A DNA stretch of 64,000 nt. Origin: Paraburkholderia bryophila (lineage in GTDB: Bacteria > Pseudomonadota > Gammaproteobacteria > Burkholderiales > Burkholderiaceae). The translations under genes were made by a program, and so were the position numbers. Positions 17,498-26,389 of the stretch are shown piece by piece. Each line of letters starts with the position of its first letter. The first letter of the stretch is position 1. The stretch is taken from the NCBI RefSeq assembly GCF_003269035.1, contig NZ_QLTK01000025.1, forward strand, positions 1-64,000, in the 5' to 3' direction. Below the pieces are notes generated by a model. It did no database searches. It was not told the origin of the DNA and saw nothing but the letters and a program-made list of their open reading frames with translations.

Positions 17498-17902
17498 CGC
17501 TGGCTCCGCTTTCAAATGTGTTTACAGACTCGACGCATAAGATTTGGTTCGGACTCTTTAGTGAGGCAGCCTAAATGAACCCGATCGATGCCGTCGATTC
17601 CCCCTACACGATTCGCATCGTAAAGGCCAGGCGTGGCGGGGTGATGGACAGAATGGCGGTGACTGCCAATTTTCGGAGCGTGACATAAGCGCACGCGGAT
17701 CATTGCGGTGGTGAACAAAAGAACCTGGGTATCTTCAGCAGCGGCCGTGCCTATTCCGCAATCGACCCTACCAAACATGGGAGCTTTCTCAGCGTCCGGT
17801 TCGTGTAATTGTTTGTGCAAGCAGATCGGTGGTGGACCGCTTGTTATCCGCGGCTCATGTCGTTGCCGTGAACATCCGGAACATTTAACAAAGGAGTTTG
17901 TA
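17498..17902. promoter_or_regulatory. Divergent control region of the quorum-sensing NRPS cluster
   Basis: 405 bp separate the luxR start from the ligase gene start. A 24-bp imperfect dyad, CCTnnACGATnCGnATCGTnnAGG, lies at 17603-17626. It is wider than a standard 18-20-bp lux box, so its owner is unknown. GATCGGTGGTGGACCG near 17824-17839 contains a weaker dyad. The ribosome-binding site of the ligase gene is AAGGAG at 17891-17896. No good -35/-10 pair was found. Confidence 0.45.
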
Positions 17903-19240
17903 ATGCTCGAATCGTTCTCAGGAAATGACGATCTTCCTGTCTTTGATCCGCAGAAAGACTGGATCACGTGGGGAAAGGATCCATCGAAAGCCGACCTGAG
18001 CCGGGCTTACGCCCACGTGCAGGAACGCGCAATCGAAGACCGCTTGTCGTTGAGCTTCGAAGGCAACCGGTCGCGCGCTTATCCGGTCATGTCAGGGGTG
18101 TGCGCACTTCATCCCGTGACTGAAGAGATTCTGGTGGCGCGAATAAAAGCCGTATTCAACGCATTGCAGAAAATCGTGGCGGCGTACCGGACCGACAGGA
18201 ATCTCCAGCACTTTCTCGACATTCCGAAGCCGCTGAACCGCTGGATCAAGGAAGACGCCGAGCCGTCGAACAACCGGATCGATCTGTGCCGCTTCGATCT
18301 GATGGGACGCAGCCTGGCGCAATTGAAAATCATCGAATTCAACGCGAACGCGCCGGGCGGAATCGTGTATGCCGGCATGATTAACCGCTATTGGCGGCAG
18401 GCGCCGTGGTCCGCGGACCTGATCGAATCGTGGGGCGGTGCGGCGTCGGCATTCGAGCGGGAAGATTGGGTCGTCCGCTGGCTGCTGGCGCTAGCCGAAA
18501 CGCGTGGCATGGAGGCGATCGAAGGGATCGCGCTGCTGCATCCCACGGACGGCAATATGCTCGAGTTGCCGCACCTGAAGCAGCGGATGGAGGCGTATGG
18601 TTTGCGCGCCACCATGCTGACGCCGGAACAACTCTTCCAGGACGCGAACACCGTGTTTCGACTCGGCTACCTGAAATACGGCGTACAGCTGGCGATTCAG
18701 GACATCGGGCAATTGGACCGCTTTTGCCGAAGCGTCGTGGAAGGGCGTCTGGTGATTCCATCGTCGCTGGCGGGACGCTGGATCGGCGACAACAAACTCT
18801 GTATTGCCGTCATGTCGGACCCGCGCTTCGCCTATCTGTTCGACGACGCCGAGCGTGCGGCAATTCATGCCCTCGTGCCGCTGAGCCGCAAGCTCGGCGA
18901 CGGCGTCAGCCGCGCGGACCTGCTCAACAACAAAGACGACTTCGTCATCAAGCATCCGTACGGTACGCGCGGTGCGGCGGTGCACGTCGGGCGCGACTAC
19001 GATACGGCGACGTGGACGGACCTGATCATGCAAACGTCTTCGTCGGGCTACGTCGTGCAGCGCTACATCGACGCGGAATGCGAGGTGGAAGGCGAGACGT
19101 GCTTCCGCGATCTCGTGGTGACGATCGCCAACGGCGCAATTGCCGGCTACGGATCTCGCGTGAGCCGGGTGCGCAAAGTCAACATTGCGCAGGAGGGACG
19201 CAAGATGGCGGTGCTGAGTTCGCTGCGCGGCACGGGCTGA
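17903..19240 (+). CDS. Circularly permuted ATP-grasp ligase (glutathionylspermidine-synthase-like)
   Basis: 445 residues; AAGGAG seven bases before the ATG at 17903 sets the start. The segment RFDLMGRSLAQLKIIEFNAN followed by APGG (about 120-145) resembles the E-x-N-x-x-PGG metal/substrate block of permuted ATP-grasp and glutathionylspermidine-synthase-like proteins. DFVIKHPYGTRGAAVH (about 350-365) resembles the ATP-binding Lys and glycine-rich loop, and VVQRYIDAECEVEG follows. Such enzymes join a carboxylate to an amine with ATP. It is divergent from luxR and forms a two-gene operon with an exporter 9 bp downstream. It could extend or cap the NRPS product with an amine. Substrates are unknown. 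Confidence 0.65.
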   Translation: MLESFSGNDDLPVFDPQKDWITWGKDPSKADLSRAYAHVQERAIEDRLSLSFEGNRSRAYPVMSGVCALHPVTEEILVARIKAVFNALQKIVAAYRTDRNLQHFLDIPKPLNRWIKEDAEPSNNRIDLCRFDLMGRSLAQLKIIEFNANAPGGIVYAGMINRYWRQAPWSADLIESWGGAASAFEREDWVVRWLLALAETRGMEAIEGIALLHPTDGNMLELPHLKQRMEAYGLRATMLTPEQLFQDANTVFRLGYLKYGVQLAIQDIGQLDRFCRSVVEGRLVIPSSLAGRWIGDNKLCIAVMSDPRFAYLFDDAERAAIHALVPLSRKLGDGVSRADLLNNKDDFVIKHPYGTRGAAVHVGRDYDTATWTDLIMQTSSSGYVVQRYIDAECEVEGETCFRDLVVTIANGAIAGYGSRVSRVRKVNIAQEGRKMAVLSSLRGTG

Positions 19241-19249
19241 TACGGGCCG

Positions 19250-20506
19250 GTGCGTTTTTTTTCGCCACGCTGGCTCGCGCGGCAGGCGAGTCGTTTCGAC
19301 GCGCTGGCCTGCCGTGACTTCCGGCGCTTTACATATGGCAACGGCGTCTCGCTGATCGGAACCTGGTTGCAGCGGGTCGGTGCTGGCTGGCTTGCGTGGG
19401 AGGTCAGCCGTTCGAGCGTGTGGCTCGGCGTGGTGGCGTTCGCGGATCTGTTTCCCACGCTACTGCTCGCGCCGCTCGCGGGCGTGATGGCGGACCGCTG
19501 CGACCGGCGCAAGGTGGTGCTTTACTGCCAATGCGTCGCGATGGCCGCAGCCGTCCTGCAAAGCGGTCTGTTGCTGGCCGGCTCGCGATCGCTCGCATGG
19601 CTGCTGGTGACGACGTCGATCGCGGGGATCGCGAATGCGTTGTGCCAGCCCGCGCGCATGGCGTGGATATCGAGCCTCGTGCCGCAACGGCGGCTCGCGT
19701 CGGCGGTGGCGATCAATTCGCTGTGCTTCAATCTCGCGCGTTTCGCCGGACCCGCCGTCGCCGGCGTCGTGCTGCTCGAGTTCGGCACGGTGGCGCTGTT
19801 CGGGTTGAATGCGCTCAGCTACTCGGTCTTCATCGTCGTGCTCATGCGTATGCCGGCTGCACCGATGCCTGCCGGCACGGCGCCTTCGGCCCGCTGGCTC
19901 GGCGACGCGCTGGAGGGCTTTCGCTACGTCGGGTCGGTCGCGTATTTGAGGGGTGTGTTCGTCGTCACCGCGGCGTCGGCCGTGTGCATTCGGGGCATTC
20001 CGGAGTTGGCGCCGGCCATCAGCGAACAACTGCTGCAACAGGGCCCGCGCGGCTTCGCGTCGCTGGTTGCCGCGGCGGGTGCCGGGGCGCTGGCGGGCGG
20101 CGCGTGGTTCGGCGGACGCGACGGCGCGCGCTGCGTGGCGACCCTGATCGGGCGCCACGTGCTGGCGGCGTCGCTGTGTGCGTTGGCCTTGGCGCTGACG
20201 CATGATTTCCGGCTCGCGCTCGCGCTCTTCTTCGCGATGGGTTTCTCGGTCGTCGTGACCGGCATCGGGGCGCAGACGTTGATTCACCTGTCGGTGCCGG
20301 AGCACCTGCGCGGGCGGGTACTGGGCGCTTATGGGGTGATTTTCCGCGCCGGGCCGGCGCTGAGCGCGTTGTGGCTCGGCACGGCTGCACCGCTCGGCGG
20401 ACTGCGCGTGGCGCTGGGACTCGGCGGCTTGCTATGTCTGGCGGTCTGCTTCGTGGCGAGCGACCGGGTTCGCCGGGTGCTTCGCAAGCTGGCGTGGTGG
20501 CGCTGA
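19250..20506 (+). CDS. MFS exporter (EntS-like, MFS_3 group)
   Basis: 418 residues, about 11-12 membrane helices, probably GTG start at 19250, 9 bp after the ligase stop. The opening FRRFTYGNGVSLIGTWLQRV and the loop GVMADRCDRRKVV match the MFS_3/EntS group of drug and siderophore exporters, with the conserved D-R-x-x-R-R loop between helices 2 and 3. Being co-transcribed with the ATP-grasp gene and beside an NRPS, it probably exports the cluster product through the inner membrane. The end converges on the GGDEF gene with 15 bp between. Confidence 0.88.
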   Translation: MRFFSPRWLARQASRFDALACRDFRRFTYGNGVSLIGTWLQRVGAGWLAWEVSRSSVWLGVVAFADLFPTLLLAPLAGVMADRCDRRKVVLYCQCVAMAAAVLQSGLLLAGSRSLAWLLVTTSIAGIANALCQPARMAWISSLVPQRRLASAVAINSLCFNLARFAGPAVAGVVLLEFGTVALFGLNALSYSVFIVVLMRMPAAPMPAGTAPSARWLGDALEGFRYVGSVAYLRGVFVVTAASAVCIRGIPELAPAISEQLLQQGPRGFASLVAAAGAGALAGGAWFGGRDGARCVATLIGRHVLAASLCALALALTHDFRLALALFFAMGFSVVVTGIGAQTLIHLSVPEHLRGRVLGAYGVIFRAGPALSALWLGTAAPLGGLRVALGLGGLLCLAVCFVASDRVRRVLRKLAWWR

Positions 20507-20521
20507 GCGCGCCACCACGCC

Positions 20522-22051
20522 TCACTCGCCCAGCGTCCCCGCTTCCTGCTGGTTCTGGTAATGCGCGCGTTTTTCCTCGTACATCAGCAGGTCCGCGCGC
20601 TGCACGCCCGCTTCGAGCCGGTCGCCGCGCCGGCAGGTCGCGGCGCCCATCGAAAAGCTCAGCGGCGAGCCTGGGTAGAACTGGTTATTCATCTCCACCA
20701 GTTGGCGGATCGCCTCGATCATCGCCGCGCCGCCGCGCTCGTCTGTGTCCGGCATCAGGATCGCGAATTCGTCGCCGCCGATTCGCGCGGCGTGAAACGG
20801 GATATCCATCGCCTTGGCGAGCACCTCGCCGGCGCGCCGCAACAGCGCGTCGCCGGCGGCATGGCCGAGCTGGTCGTTGACGCGTTTGAGGCCGTTCAGG
20901 TCGGCCATGATGATGGTCACCGGCCACGGACCTTTACGCTCCAGCCGGTTCAATTCGTCGACATAGAACGAACGGTTGCGCAGCTTGGTCAGCACGTCGT
21001 GTTTGCCGAGGAACTCCAGGTAGGCTTCGGCCTTCTTGCGCGCCGTGATGTCGGTGAGCGCCACCAGCACCAGGTCCCAGTGGTTCTCGTGTCCCGGCAG
21101 CACGGAGAATTGCAGATGCACATGCACCTCGCCGCCGTCGAGCGAATAGTTGAGCACTTCGCGCTGCTGGAACAGCTTGCCGTCCCATAGATCGATCAAC
21201 TGCTCGCGGAAATGCGGCCGCATGTCGTCGCGGAATACGTCGGACAAACGCGCCAGCAGCATGGGTTTGTCTTTCGCGGCGAACATCTCGAGCGTGTGCT
21301 GGTTCACGTCGAGCACGTGGATTTCCTGCATGCAACGCTCGACGAACTCCGGGTGCACGTCGGTGAACACGCGAAAATCGCTGATGCCGGCCGCCCGCGC
21401 GTCGTCGAGCAGGCGTTTGACCGCGCTGAAGTCCTCCACCCACAGCGACACGGGCGAATGCTCGAACAGCCCGCGCACGTATTGTTCGGCGAGCGTCACG
21501 CGATGCCGGGCGCCTTCCAGTTCCGTGATGTCCTCCACCGACACCAGCACGCGGTCCCAGTTCGCTTCGTGGCCCGGCAGCACGACGCCCTTGAGCAGCA
21601 CGTCGAGGCGGCGGCCGCCGAGCGTGTAGTTGACCGTGTGGCTCGTGAATTGCGAATGCCCGGCCCACAACTGGCACAGCTCTTCGAGGTGGGTCTTGAG
21701 CATGTCGTCGCGGAACACCGCGGCGAGGTTGCTGGTGAGCGCGTCGAAATCGGCGGCTTCGAATTGCGTCAGCGTCTTCTGATTGACCTTGATCACGCGG
21801 ATGCTGTGCGCGCAGTCGGCCACCCGGGTCGGGTCCGCGGCGAAGTGAGCGCGCAGATCCGTGATGCCTTCGGCGCGCCACGCGTCGAACAGCGCGCGCA
21901 CGCCGCTGAAGTCTTCGAGCCAGAGCGAGACCGGCGCGAGTTCGAACATTTCGGAGTCGTCGCACGAGGTTCCGCGGGGATTGGCTTCGGAGCGGCTGAT
22001 GTGCGGGGCGGCCGGGACGGAGGCGGGGTCGTGCGGGAGCATATCCAGCAT
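20522..22051 (-). CDS. Tandem-PAS GGDEF protein (putative diguanylate cyclase)
   Basis: 509 residues. Two similar sensor repeats (about 35-180 and 190-335) each begin with a form of PVSLW-EDFS and contain VFRDDM, then VLPGHE-xWDxVLV, so they arose by duplication and are PAS-like. The C-terminal GGDEF domain (about 345-500) has the intact active site RIGGDEFAI and the magnesium Asp in MADLNGLK. The place of the inhibitory I-site reads KAMD, not RxxD, so product inhibition may be weak. No membrane segment is visible, so it is cytoplasmic. Signal unknown. It has its own promoter region at 22052-22266. Confidence 0.88.
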   Translation of the reverse strand: MLDMLPHDPASVPAAPHISRSEANPRGTSCDDSEMFELAPVSLWLEDFSGVRALFDAWRAEGITDLRAHFAADPTRVADCAHSIRVIKVNQKTLTQFEAADFDALTSNLAAVFRDDMLKTHLEELCQLWAGHSQFTSHTVNYTLGGRRLDVLLKGVVLPGHEANWDRVLVSVEDITELEGARHRVTLAEQYVRGLFEHSPVSLWVEDFSAVKRLLDDARAAGISDFRVFTDVHPEFVERCMQEIHVLDVNQHTLEMFAAKDKPMLLARLSDVFRDDMRPHFREQLIDLWDGKLFQQREVLNYSLDGGEVHVHLQFSVLPGHENHWDLVLVALTDITARKKAEAYLEFLGKHDVLTKLRNRSFYVDELNRLERKGPWPVTIIMADLNGLKRVNDQLGHAAGDALLRRAGEVLAKAMDIPFHAARIGGDEFAILMPDTDERGGAAMIEAIRQLVEMNNQFYPGSPLSFSMGAATCRRGDRLEAGVQRADLLMYEEKRAHYQNQQEAGTLGE

Positions 22052-22266
22052 GGGATTCTCGGGGTCGGAGTAGCCGCTATTCTAAGACGGATAGGCGTTG
22101 GGTAAAAACAAACGCGTACGAGGCATCGATTTTGCGCAGGCGGTTCGGCAAGCCACCGGCGCGGACCCGCTTCAGGCGCGCCCGCCCGCCTGCGGGTCCA
22201 TGAGTGCCTTGCTACACTCATCCGTTGACGCTTCCGCCCACCAACCCGGTTAAAAAACGCCCCGTC

Positions 22267-23199
22267 ATGAAGCCATCCCTGCTGGTGCTGATTCCCCTCA
22301 ACGACGCGAGCCGCGCCAGTATCGACGCGGCTTTCGACGCCGTCCACGCCCCCGACGATGCCCAGCGCGCCGCCGCGATCGCCGCCCAAGGCGCCAGGTT
22401 CCGCGCGGTGCTGACCAACGGCACGACCGGCTTGAGCGCCGCGGAAATCGACCAGATGCCGCAACTCGAATTGCTCAGCGCACTGGGCGCCGGCTACGAA
22501 AACCTCGCCGTCGACCACGCCCGCGCGCGCGGCATCGTGCTCGTCAACGGCGCGGGCACCAACGACCATTGCGTGGCCGACCACGCCTTCGCGTTGCTAC
22601 TGGCGGTGGTGCGCGACGTGCCGCAACTCGACCAGGCGACCCGCGTGGGCGTCTGGCGCGACACGCTGCCCATGCGCCCGAACGTCTCCGGCAAGCGGCT
22701 GGGCATTGTCGGCCTCGGCAATATCGGCGCGAAGGTCGCACGCCGCGGTGGCGGCTTCGACATGGAGGTCGGTTATCACAACCGCGCGCCGCGTGAAGAC
22801 TCGCCGCTGCGTTACTTCGACAGTGTGACGACGCTCGCGCGGTGGTGCGATTTTCTGGTGGTGGCCACGCCCGGCGGCGCGGGCACGCGTCATCTGATCG
22901 ACGCCGAGGTGCTCGACGCGTTGGGTCCGCGGGGCTTCGTGGTCAACGTGTCGCGCGGCAGCGTGCTCGACACGGCGGCGCTCGCGCAGGCGCTGAGCGC
23001 GGGGACGATCGCCGGCGCGGCGCTCGATGTCTACGAAGGCGAACCGCAGCCGCCCGAGGCGTTGCTGGCACTGCGCAACGTGGTGCTGACGCCGCACGTG
23101 GGCGGGCGGTCGCCGGAAGCGATCACGGCCTCGGTCGACAATTTTCTGAACAACGCCAAACGGCATTTTGCCGGCGAGCCGGTGCTGACGCCGATCTGA
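22267..23199 (+). CDS. D-isomer-specific 2-hydroxyacid dehydrogenase
   Basis: 310 residues. The NAD(P) site GLGNIGAKVARR lies near residue 156. The catalytic Arg is in NVSRGSVLD (near 232), the Glu in DVYEGEPQPP (near 261) and the His in LTPHVGG (near 283), all in the usual order. Length and motifs match the glyoxylate/hydroxypyruvate reductase and 2-ketogluconate reductase group (GhrB-like). It reduces a 2-oxoacid to the D-2-hydroxyacid in the cytoplasm. The precise substrate cannot be told. ATG 22267 was chosen at the conserved N-terminal beta strand. It stands alone. Confidence 0.88.
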   Translation: MKPSLLVLIPLNDASRASIDAAFDAVHAPDDAQRAAAIAAQGARFRAVLTNGTTGLSAAEIDQMPQLELLSALGAGYENLAVDHARARGIVLVNGAGTNDHCVADHAFALLLAVVRDVPQLDQATRVGVWRDTLPMRPNVSGKRLGIVGLGNIGAKVARRGGGFDMEVGYHNRAPREDSPLRYFDSVTTLARWCDFLVVATPGGAGTRHLIDAEVLDALGPRGFVVNVSRGSVLDTAALAQALSAGTIAGAALDVYEGEPQPPEALLALRNVVLTPHVGGRSPEAITASVDNFLNNAKRHFAGEPVLTPI

Positions 23200-23273
23200 A
23201 TGCCGGCTGCAACCGGCTCGAAATCAATCCGAAGCCGATCCGACAGCTCGACCGCATCACTGAAAGCCAAACC

Positions 23274-23300
23274 GAAACTATCGGCGTGACGGATAGTTTC
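23274..23300. terminator. 9-bp perfect hairpin between dehydrogenase and SoeA-like gene
   Basis: GAAACTATC (23274-23282) pairs perfectly with GATAGTTTC (23292-23300) across a 9-base loop. It lies 75 bp after the 2-hydroxyacid dehydrogenase stop and about 100 bp before the next start. No T-run follows, so it could be a protein-binding operator for the molybdoenzyme operon rather than a terminator. Confidence 0.45.
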
Positions 23301-23401
23301 TCTCACGAATAGCGATTTCCCTTGTGGGGCCGCGACGCCTAGGATGGTCGATATTGGATCATCAGCGCTTCGCTCATGCGAAGCGGCGACGGAGACCCCG
23401 C

Positions 23402-26323
23402 ATGGAACACCACGCCCGCACGCAGGACGAACGGCTCGAGGTTAAAACCACCACCTGCTACATGTGTGCGTGCCGCTGCGGCATACGCGTGCATCTGCGC
23501 GAAGGCGAGGTGCGTTACATCGACGGTAATCCCGAGCATCCGCTCAACCAGGGCGTGATCTGCGCGAAGGGCGCCTCGGGCATCATGAAGCAGTATTCCC
23601 CCGCGCGCCTGACCCAGCCGCTGATGCGCAAGCCTGGCGCCGAGCGGGGCAGCGCGCAATTCGAACCGGTCACGTGGGAACACGCGTTCGATGTGCTCGA
23701 AAAACGCCTCGGTGCGATTCGCGCCACCGACCCGAAGAAATTCGCGCTGTTTACCGGCCGCGACCAGATGCAGGCGCTGACCGGCCTGTTCGCCAAACAG
23801 TTCGGCACGCCCAATTACGCGGCGCACGGCGGTTTCTGCTCGTCCAACATGGCGGCCGGCATGATCTATACGATCGGCGGCTCGTTCTGGGAGTTCGGCG
23901 GCCCGGATCTGGACAGCGCGAAGCTGTTCTTCATGATCGGCACCGCCGAAGACCATCATTCGAATCCGCTCAAGATTGCCATTTCGAAGTTCAAGCGCGC
24001 GGGCGGACGCTTTATCGCGATCAACCCGATCCGCACCGGCTACGCCGCGATCGCCGACGAATGGGTGCCGATCAAGCCCGGCACCGACGGCGCGCTGTTC
24101 ATGGCGTTCCTGCACGAACTGATTGCCGCCGACGCCTGGGATCACGAGTTCGTGCAGCGCTACACCAACGCGGCCGAACTCGTCGACCTCGACGAAAGCA
24201 GCGCCAACTTCGGCCTGTTCGTGCGCGACCCGCAGCGGCCGGCCGGCAATCCGCTGTTTCCGCAAAATCATTTGTGGTGGGACGCCGCTGCCGGGCGCGC
24301 GGTGCCGCATCACGCGCCGGGCGTGACCCCCGCGCTCGACGGCCGCTACACGCTCGAGGACGGCACGCCGGTCACGCCGTCGTTCGCGTTGCTGCGCGAG
24401 CGGGTGGCCGCTTGCACGCCGGAATGGGCGGCCGGCATCACCGGTATCGCGGCGGACACGATCCGCCGCCTCGCCGGCGAAATGGTCCAGGTGAGCCGCG
24501 ACCATCGCATCACGTTGCCGATCCGCTGGACCGACGCGTGGGGCGAAACGCACGAAACGGTCACCGGCAACCCGGTCGCTTTTCACGCCATGCGCGGGCT
24601 CGCCGCGCATTCGAACGGCTTCCAGTCGATCCGCGCGCTGGCCGTGCTGATGTCGCTGCTCGGCACGATCGACCGGCCCGGCGGCTTCCGCCACAAGTCG
24701 CCGTTTCCGCGCGCGGTGCCGCCGTCCGCGAAACCGCCTAACAGTCCCGACGCCGTCAAGCCGAACACGCCGCTCGCCACGGGACCACTCGGCTGGCCAG
24801 CCGCGCCGGAGGATCTGTTTATCGACGAGCAGGGCGGCCCGGTGCGGATCGACAAGGCCTTCTCGTGGGAATACCCGCTCGCCGTGCATGGCCTGATGCA
24901 TAGCGTGATCACCAACGCGTGGCGCGGCGACCCGTATCCGATCGACACGCTGATGATTTTCATGGCCAACATGGCGTGGAATTCGTCGATGAATACGATG
25001 AAAGTGCGCGAGATGCTGGTCGACAAGCACGCGGACGGTGACTACAAGATTCCGTTTCTGGTGGTGTGCGACGCGTTCCAGTCGGAGATGACCGCGTTCG
25101 CCGATCTGATCCTGCCGGACACGACCTACCTGGAACGCCATGACGCGATGTCGATGCTCGACCGGCCGATCTCCGAATTCGACGGCCCGGTGGATTCGGT
25201 GCGCGTGCCGGTCGTGCCGCCGACCGGCGAGTGCAAGCCGTTCCAGGAAGTGCTGATCGAACTCGCTTCGCGCCTCAAATTTCCCGCCTTTACGCGCGCC
25301 GACGGAACGCGGCGATATCGCGATTATCCCGACTTCGTGGTCAATTTCACGACCACGCCGGAGTCCGGCGTCGGCTTTCTGATCGGCTGGCGCGGCAAGG
25401 ACGGCGACCAGGCGCTGGTCGGCGAGCCGAATCCGAACCAGTGGGAGCAGTACGCGAAGAACAACTGCGTGTTCCATTACCGCTTGCCCGAAGACATGCA
25501 GTACATGCGCAACTGCAACGGGCCGTATCTCGACTGGGCGGTGAAGAAGGGTTTCCGCAAATTCAACGAGCCGATCCTGATCCAGCTTTACTCCGACGTG
25601 ATGCAGAAATTCCGGCTTGCCGCGCAGGGCCGCACGAGCGGCCGGCAACCGCCCGACCATCTACGCGCGCGCGTCGAAACGTACTTCGATCCGCTGCCGT
25701 TCTGGTATGCGCCGCTGGAAAGCGCCTCGACGGACCTCGAACGTTTTCCGCTGGCCGCCGTGACGCAGCGTCCCATGGCGATGTACCACTCGTGGGATTC
25801 GCAGAACGCCTGGCTGCGGCAGATTCATGGCGAGAATTATCTGTATATGAACCCGCTAATGGCCGCCGAAAACGGCATTACCGACGGTAGCTGGATCTAC
25901 GCCGAATCGCAGTGGGGCCGCGTGCGCTGCATGGCGCGCTTTAGCGAAGCGGTCGAGCCGGGCACCGTGTGGACGTGGAACGCGATCGGCAAGGCGGCGG
26001 GCGCGTGGAATCTTTCTGCTGACGCGAATGAGTCGCAGCGCGGCTTCCTGCTCAATCACCTGATCACCGATGAACTGCCGGCTGGCGACGACACGGCCTC
26101 ACGCTTCTCGAACTCGGACCCGATAACCGGGCAGGCCGCCTGGTACGACGTGCGGGTCCGGCTTTATCCGGCGGAAGCGGATGCGCGGCACACGTTGCCG
26201 CAATTCGCGACGATGCCGCCGTTGCCCGGTTCGAACGGCGTGATTTCGCGCATCGTGCAGACGTATTTCGCGGGCCGCGGGGAATTCGCGGCGCGCTTGC
26301 GTGGTGCGAACGGACGTAAGTGA
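23402..26323 (+). CDS. SoeA-like molybdopterin oxidoreductase catalytic subunit
   Basis: 973 residues of the DMSO-reductase/formate-dehydrogenase superfamily. The N-terminal [4Fe-4S] site is CYMCACRCGI near residue 20, with the fourth Cys in GVICAKG. Cys in HGGFCSSNMA near residue 144 is the probable molybdenum ligand. The C-terminal molydop-binding barrel is present (about 800-940). There is no Tat signal, so the protein is cytoplasmic. With a four-cluster ferredoxin-like subunit and a DmsC-type anchor next, the operon matches the SoeABC layout (cytoplasmic sulfite dehydrogenase) better than exported DMSO reductases. Substrate assignment is inference; formate or another sulfur compound remains possible. 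Confidence 0.82.
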   Translation: MEHHARTQDERLEVKTTTCYMCACRCGIRVHLREGEVRYIDGNPEHPLNQGVICAKGASGIMKQYSPARLTQPLMRKPGAERGSAQFEPVTWEHAFDVLEKRLGAIRATDPKKFALFTGRDQMQALTGLFAKQFGTPNYAAHGGFCSSNMAAGMIYTIGGSFWEFGGPDLDSAKLFFMIGTAEDHHSNPLKIAISKFKRAGGRFIAINPIRTGYAAIADEWVPIKPGTDGALFMAFLHELIAADAWDHEFVQRYTNAAELVDLDESSANFGLFVRDPQRPAGNPLFPQNHLWWDAAAGRAVPHHAPGVTPALDGRYTLEDGTPVTPSFALLRERVAACTPEWAAGITGIAADTIRRLAGEMVQVSRDHRITLPIRWTDAWGETHETVTGNPVAFHAMRGLAAHSNGFQSIRALAVLMSLLGTIDRPGGFRHKSPFPRAVPPSAKPPNSPDAVKPNTPLATGPLGWPAAPEDLFIDEQGGPVRIDKAFSWEYPLAVHGLMHSVITNAWRGDPYPIDTLMIFMANMAWNSSMNTMKVREMLVDKHADGDYKIPFLVVCDAFQSEMTAFADLILPDTTYLERHDAMSMLDRPISEFDGPVDSVRVPVVPPTGECKPFQEVLIELASRLKFPAFTRADGTRRYRDYPDFVVNFTTTPESGVGFLIGWRGKDGDQALVGEPNPNQWEQYAKNNCVFHYRLPEDMQYMRNCNGPYLDWAVKKGFRKFNEPILIQLYSDVMQKFRLAAQGRTSGRQPPDHLRARVETYFDPLPFWYAPLESASTDLERFPLAAVTQRPMAMYHSWDSQNAWLRQIHGENYLYMNPLMAAENGITDGSWIYAESQWGRVRCMARFSEAVEPGTVWTWNAIGKAAGAWNLSADANESQRGFLLNHLITDELPAGDDTASRFSNSDPITGQAAWYDVRVRLYPAEADARHTLPQFATMPPLPGSNGVISRIVQTYFAGRGEFAARLRGANGRK

Positions 26324-26389
26324 CTGGACTCGCGTGATCCGTGGAGCAGACGGGCAGTCTGCGAAAGACAAGCAGCGAAGGAGCCTTTG

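Noticed and set aside
17725..17742. CTG-N8-CAG as a lux box
   Set aside because: The half-sites are too close (lux boxes have about 10-12 bases between CTG and CAG) and the interior is not symmetric.
23339..25660. 773-codon open frame on the minus strand
   Set aside because: Antisense to the SoeA-like gene, composition of His/Arg/Val repeats with no domain; the plus-strand gene is clearly real.
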